From Mugil cephalus (Eukaryota; Chordata; Actinopteri; Mugiliformes; Mugilidae), in the NCBI RefSeq assembly GCF_022458985.1, contig NC_061773.1:434001-498000 (forward strand): a stretch of DNA of 64,000 bases, in the 5' to 3' direction. Position numbers and translations under genes: made by a program. A model generated the notes under the pieces. The model was given only the letters and a program-made list of their open reading frames with translations. It did no database searches and was not told the DNA's origin. This document shows, piece by piece, positions 61,031-64,000 of this stretch; the first letter of the stretch is position 1, and each line of letters opens with the position of its first letter.

Positions 61031-61262
61031 TCTAAAGACAAGTCGGTTCCCAGAGTAGCTGAAAGTGGTGTGTGTGTGTATGTGTGTGAGAGTTGTGGGA
61101 TGAATGGCTCAGTGTTTTTCACAGTGAAGTGAATTCAGTGTGTTTCCCATGACAGACAGGCTGGCTCATACACACTGCTTTTTCCACTTTTCCAACTCAC
61201 TTCTGTGTTACCCAGCTATGAATATAAGATTGTGCTCAGAAACATACACACAAACGAACAAC

Positions 61263-61265
<3 letters not shown>

Positions 61266-61335
<70 letters not shown>
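61266..61335. repeat. (GT)35 microsatellite
   Basis: About 70 uninterrupted bases of GT. The long Cys-Val frame here is a shadow of the repeat. Confidence 0.98.
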
Positions 61336-61336
<1 letters not shown>

Positions 61337-61339
61337 TGG

Positions 61340-61654
61340 TGAATAAATTTTCCATCTACACATGCATGTGCTACCGGTAAATTTGACGATTATTGAAATA
61401 TTATTATTAATTTTGTTTTGTTGCTGACAAACTTCTGTTCCACACTTCAGCCCAGTAGTTGGTGGTGGAGTGCAGGGAAGCGAGTCTAGGGGTTATCGTG
61501 CGAATCCACAGGTTTCACATCTTGTAAACAATGGCGATTCATACTTACTTTCTCCCCTGCAAAGCACCTTTCACATCAGCTCAATATCCTGACCCGGGTT
61601 TTTATCGACTCAGCTCGCCACGGCTTCAATGTAAACAGGAATGGTCTTGCTTTT
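61340..61654. other. Unassigned DNA
   Basis: No feature recognised between the microsatellite and the LINE tail. Confidence 0.4.
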
Positions 61655-64000
61655 ATTCAATTCAATTCAATTGAGTTTTATTTATATAGCGCCAATAATA
61701 CAAATCGTCTCAAGACGCTTCACAAAAACCAGCCTGCAACCTCCAGAGCAAGCCTGAGGGCGACGGTGGCAAGGAAACTTTTAACAGGAAGAAACCTTGA
61801 GCAGAACCCAGCTCATATGGAGGGACCCATCTGCCGAAGGCCAGCCAGGTAGAAACAGAGAAGATAGAGAGAAAAGAAGAGCAGGAGAAACAAGATAAAC
61901 AAACTTCTGTCATAGATACATACATCAAGTTGAAGGAAACATATAGGGTCTAGTAATATAACACATAGCTGACGATGTGTGAGACAGTTTGTGAGTATAA
62001 CAGGAATCTTGGGCAGGTTGGTGAATTGTACATCTAGGTAGGAGTGGATAACTGGAGGAGGCCATGACGACTGGGGCAGATGCAGTTTATGTAGCTCCAC
62101 AGGTCTGATACACAGCACTCCAGACCATGAAGACTGTCTGGTTGATGAGGCCACAGCAGCAGATGTAACTTAGAACTCCACAGGTCAGATATTCATCACT
62201 CCAGACCAGAGACCCTCACAAGAAGATGGAGGGGGAGGGGAGGGAAGAGAGTGAGACACAGTGGTTAGTAAATTATAAGAAATAGAAAATAAAATGATAA
62301 GATATTAGAGGACAGGAGCCAGAGAAGGGAGAGGAGAGGACATGTCCTCAGTGCATCGTCCCCCTGCAGCCTAGGCCTATAGCAGCATACTGTAACAAAG
62401 GGATGGTTAAGTCCAGCCCTAACTATAAGCTTTGTCAAAAAGGAAAGTCTTAAGCCTGACCTTAAACGTAGAGACTGTGTCTGCCTCCCGAACCCAAACT
62501 GGGAGCTGGTTCCATAGGAGAGGAGCCTTATAGCTGAAGGGTCTACCTCCCATTCTACTTTTAGAAACTCTAGGAACCACAAGTAGACCTGTACTTAGAG
62601 ATCGTAGTGATCTGTTTCGACAGTATGGTACTATGAGGTCTTTCATATATGATAGAGCTAGGCCTTTCAGGGCCTTGTATGTAAGGAGGAGGATTTTAAA
62701 TTCAATTCTAGATTTTAAAGGGAGCCAATGAAGAGAAGCTAATACTAGAGTAATATGATCTCTCTTGCTAATTCCTGTCAGTGTTCTTGCTGCAGTGTTT
62801 TGAATCAATTGGAGGCTTTTGAAAGAGCTACTTGGACAGCCAGACAGTAACGAGTTACAATAATCCAGCCTGGAAGACACAAATGCATGAACTAGCTTTT
62901 CCGCATCACTCTGAGAAAGGATGTTTCTAATTTTGATGATATTACAAAGGTTAAAGAAAGCAGTCTTGGTCACCTGCTTTATGTGAGAATTAAAGGACAT
63001 ATCCTGCTCAAATATAACACCAAGGTTTTTCACAGTAGTACTGGAGTCCAAGGTAATGCCATCCAACAAAAGCAGGTGATTAGATAATGAATCTCTGACA
63101 TGTTTAGGGTCAAATACAGTGACTCCTGTTTTGTCTGAGTTTAAAAGTAGAAACTTACAGGTCATCCAAGCCTTGCAAGCATGTCTTTAAGGCATGCTTG
63201 GAGTTTAAGCAGCTGATTAGTTTCATCTGGTTTCATGGATAAATATAGCTGGGTATCATCTGCGTAGCAATGGAAGTTTATGCTGTGCTTTCTAATAATA
63301 TTGCCTAAGGGAAGCATGTATAACGTGAAGAATATTGGTCCTAGCACAGAACCCTGAGGAATCCCATAGCTTACTTTGGTATATATAGAAGAATTGTTGT
63401 TTACATGGACAAACTGGAATCTGTCTGACAGATATGATTCCAACCAGTCTAGTGCAGTTCCTGTAATCTTGATCACACTTTCAAGTCTCTGTAGTAGCAT
63501 ATTGTGATCAATAGTGTCAAATGCAGCACTGAGATCTAGCGGGACAAGTATAGAGACAAGTCCATCGTCTGAAGCCATGAGGAGATCATTGGTAACTTTA
63601 ACCAGAGCCATTTCTGTACTATGATGAGCTCTAAGACCTGACTGGAACTCTTCCAACAAACCGTTCCTGTTTAAATGATCAACCAACTGATTGACAACAA
63701 CCCTTTCCAAAACTTTAGAGATAAAAGGAAGGTTGGAAATTGGCCCATAGTTGGCTAAAATATCTGGGTCAAGAGTGAGTTTTTTAAGTAATGGTTTAAT
63801 TACAGCAGTTTTAAAAGACTGGGGCACATATCCTGTTAATAAAGATAAGTTTATCTGATTTAATATGGAGGTATTAATTAATGGAAAAACCTCCTTGAGC
63901 AACTTAGTCAGGATGGGGTCTAGAAGACAAGTTGATGGTTTAGATGCTGTAATAACTGAAGTGAGCCCAGGAAGATCAATTAGAGAGAAAGAATCCAAAT
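61655..64000 (-). mobile_element. L2-like LINE, 3' part, runs off window
   Basis: The reverse transcriptase domain is nearly complete. Read down from 63998: PSTCLLDPILTKLLKE, TAVIKPLLKK, NYGPISNLPFISKVLE (Gly for the usual Arg), LDLSAAFDTIDH, GIPQGSVLGP, FHCYADDTQLYLS. At about 63180 a short insertion after LKD shifts the frame, and the thumb and C-terminus continue in 63165-62419 (FLLLNSDKTGVTVFDPKH, VFEQDMSFNSHIKQV-like text reading GVIFEQDMSFNSH, SRLDYCNSLLSGC). The tail ends near 61655 in ATTGA-type repeats. Only this one frameshift was noticed in the visible coding part, so the copy is comparatively young. Confidence 0.88.

Noticed and set aside
61140..61346. Cys-Val-rich open frame
   Set aside because: Product of the (GT)35 microsatellite.

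Overview
The window looks like chromosomal DNA of a teleost fish, probably a spiny-rayed one. The evidence is spliced vertebrate gene structure, very long (CA/GT)n tracts, and a dense mix of fish repeat families: L2/CR1- and Rex1-like LINEs, L1/Tx1-like LINE pieces, Tc1, hAT, PIF/Harbinger, piggyBac-like MITEs, solo LTRs and a tRNA-derived SINE. No complete viral genome, CRISPR array, rRNA or functional tRNA gene was seen.

The one clear intact host gene is a ubiquitin-conjugating E2 variant (ube2v1-like) on the minus strand. Its four coding exons (52962-52941, 50467-50319, 44487-44362, 40084-39938) splice in frame to 147 codons with GT/AG borders. All the introns are filled with mobile DNA. 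Intron 1 holds a complete Tc1 element with an open 340-residue transposase. Introns 2 and 3 hold two copies of one repeat in opposite orientation that form a perfect 292-bp inverted pair around exon 3. Intron 2 also carries decayed exons of another gene on the opposite strand, and intron 3 carries a Tc1 fossil split by a solo LTR.

Left of this gene, 1-17.2 kb is mostly layered transposon remains. It includes a spliced, decayed tyrosine-recombinase gene (9.57-6.48 kb, minus) whose nucleophile codon is now a stop. From 17.7 to 22.2 kb, two inverted arms rich in a TTACCTGGTAA-type motif enclose three decayed exons of a CCDC106-like gene, and a possible terminal exon with a poly(A) signal follows. 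From 24 to 37.5 kb come a tandem repeat, nested MITEs (piggyBac-like inside an L1 piece, a Harbinger-type element with a Myb/SANT-like fragment) and two Tc1 relics.

Right of the gene, 53.6-57.5 kb is one hAT element with a broken multi-exon transposase, inserted into a LINE tail. It is followed by an L1/Tx1-like piece, G25 and C30 homopolymer tracts, and an L2-like LINE that runs off the window end. A second copy of that LINE lies in opposite orientation at 37.6-39.2 kb, so the host gene sits between inverted LINE copies. Family names come from protein and terminal motifs read by eye; no database search was possible.
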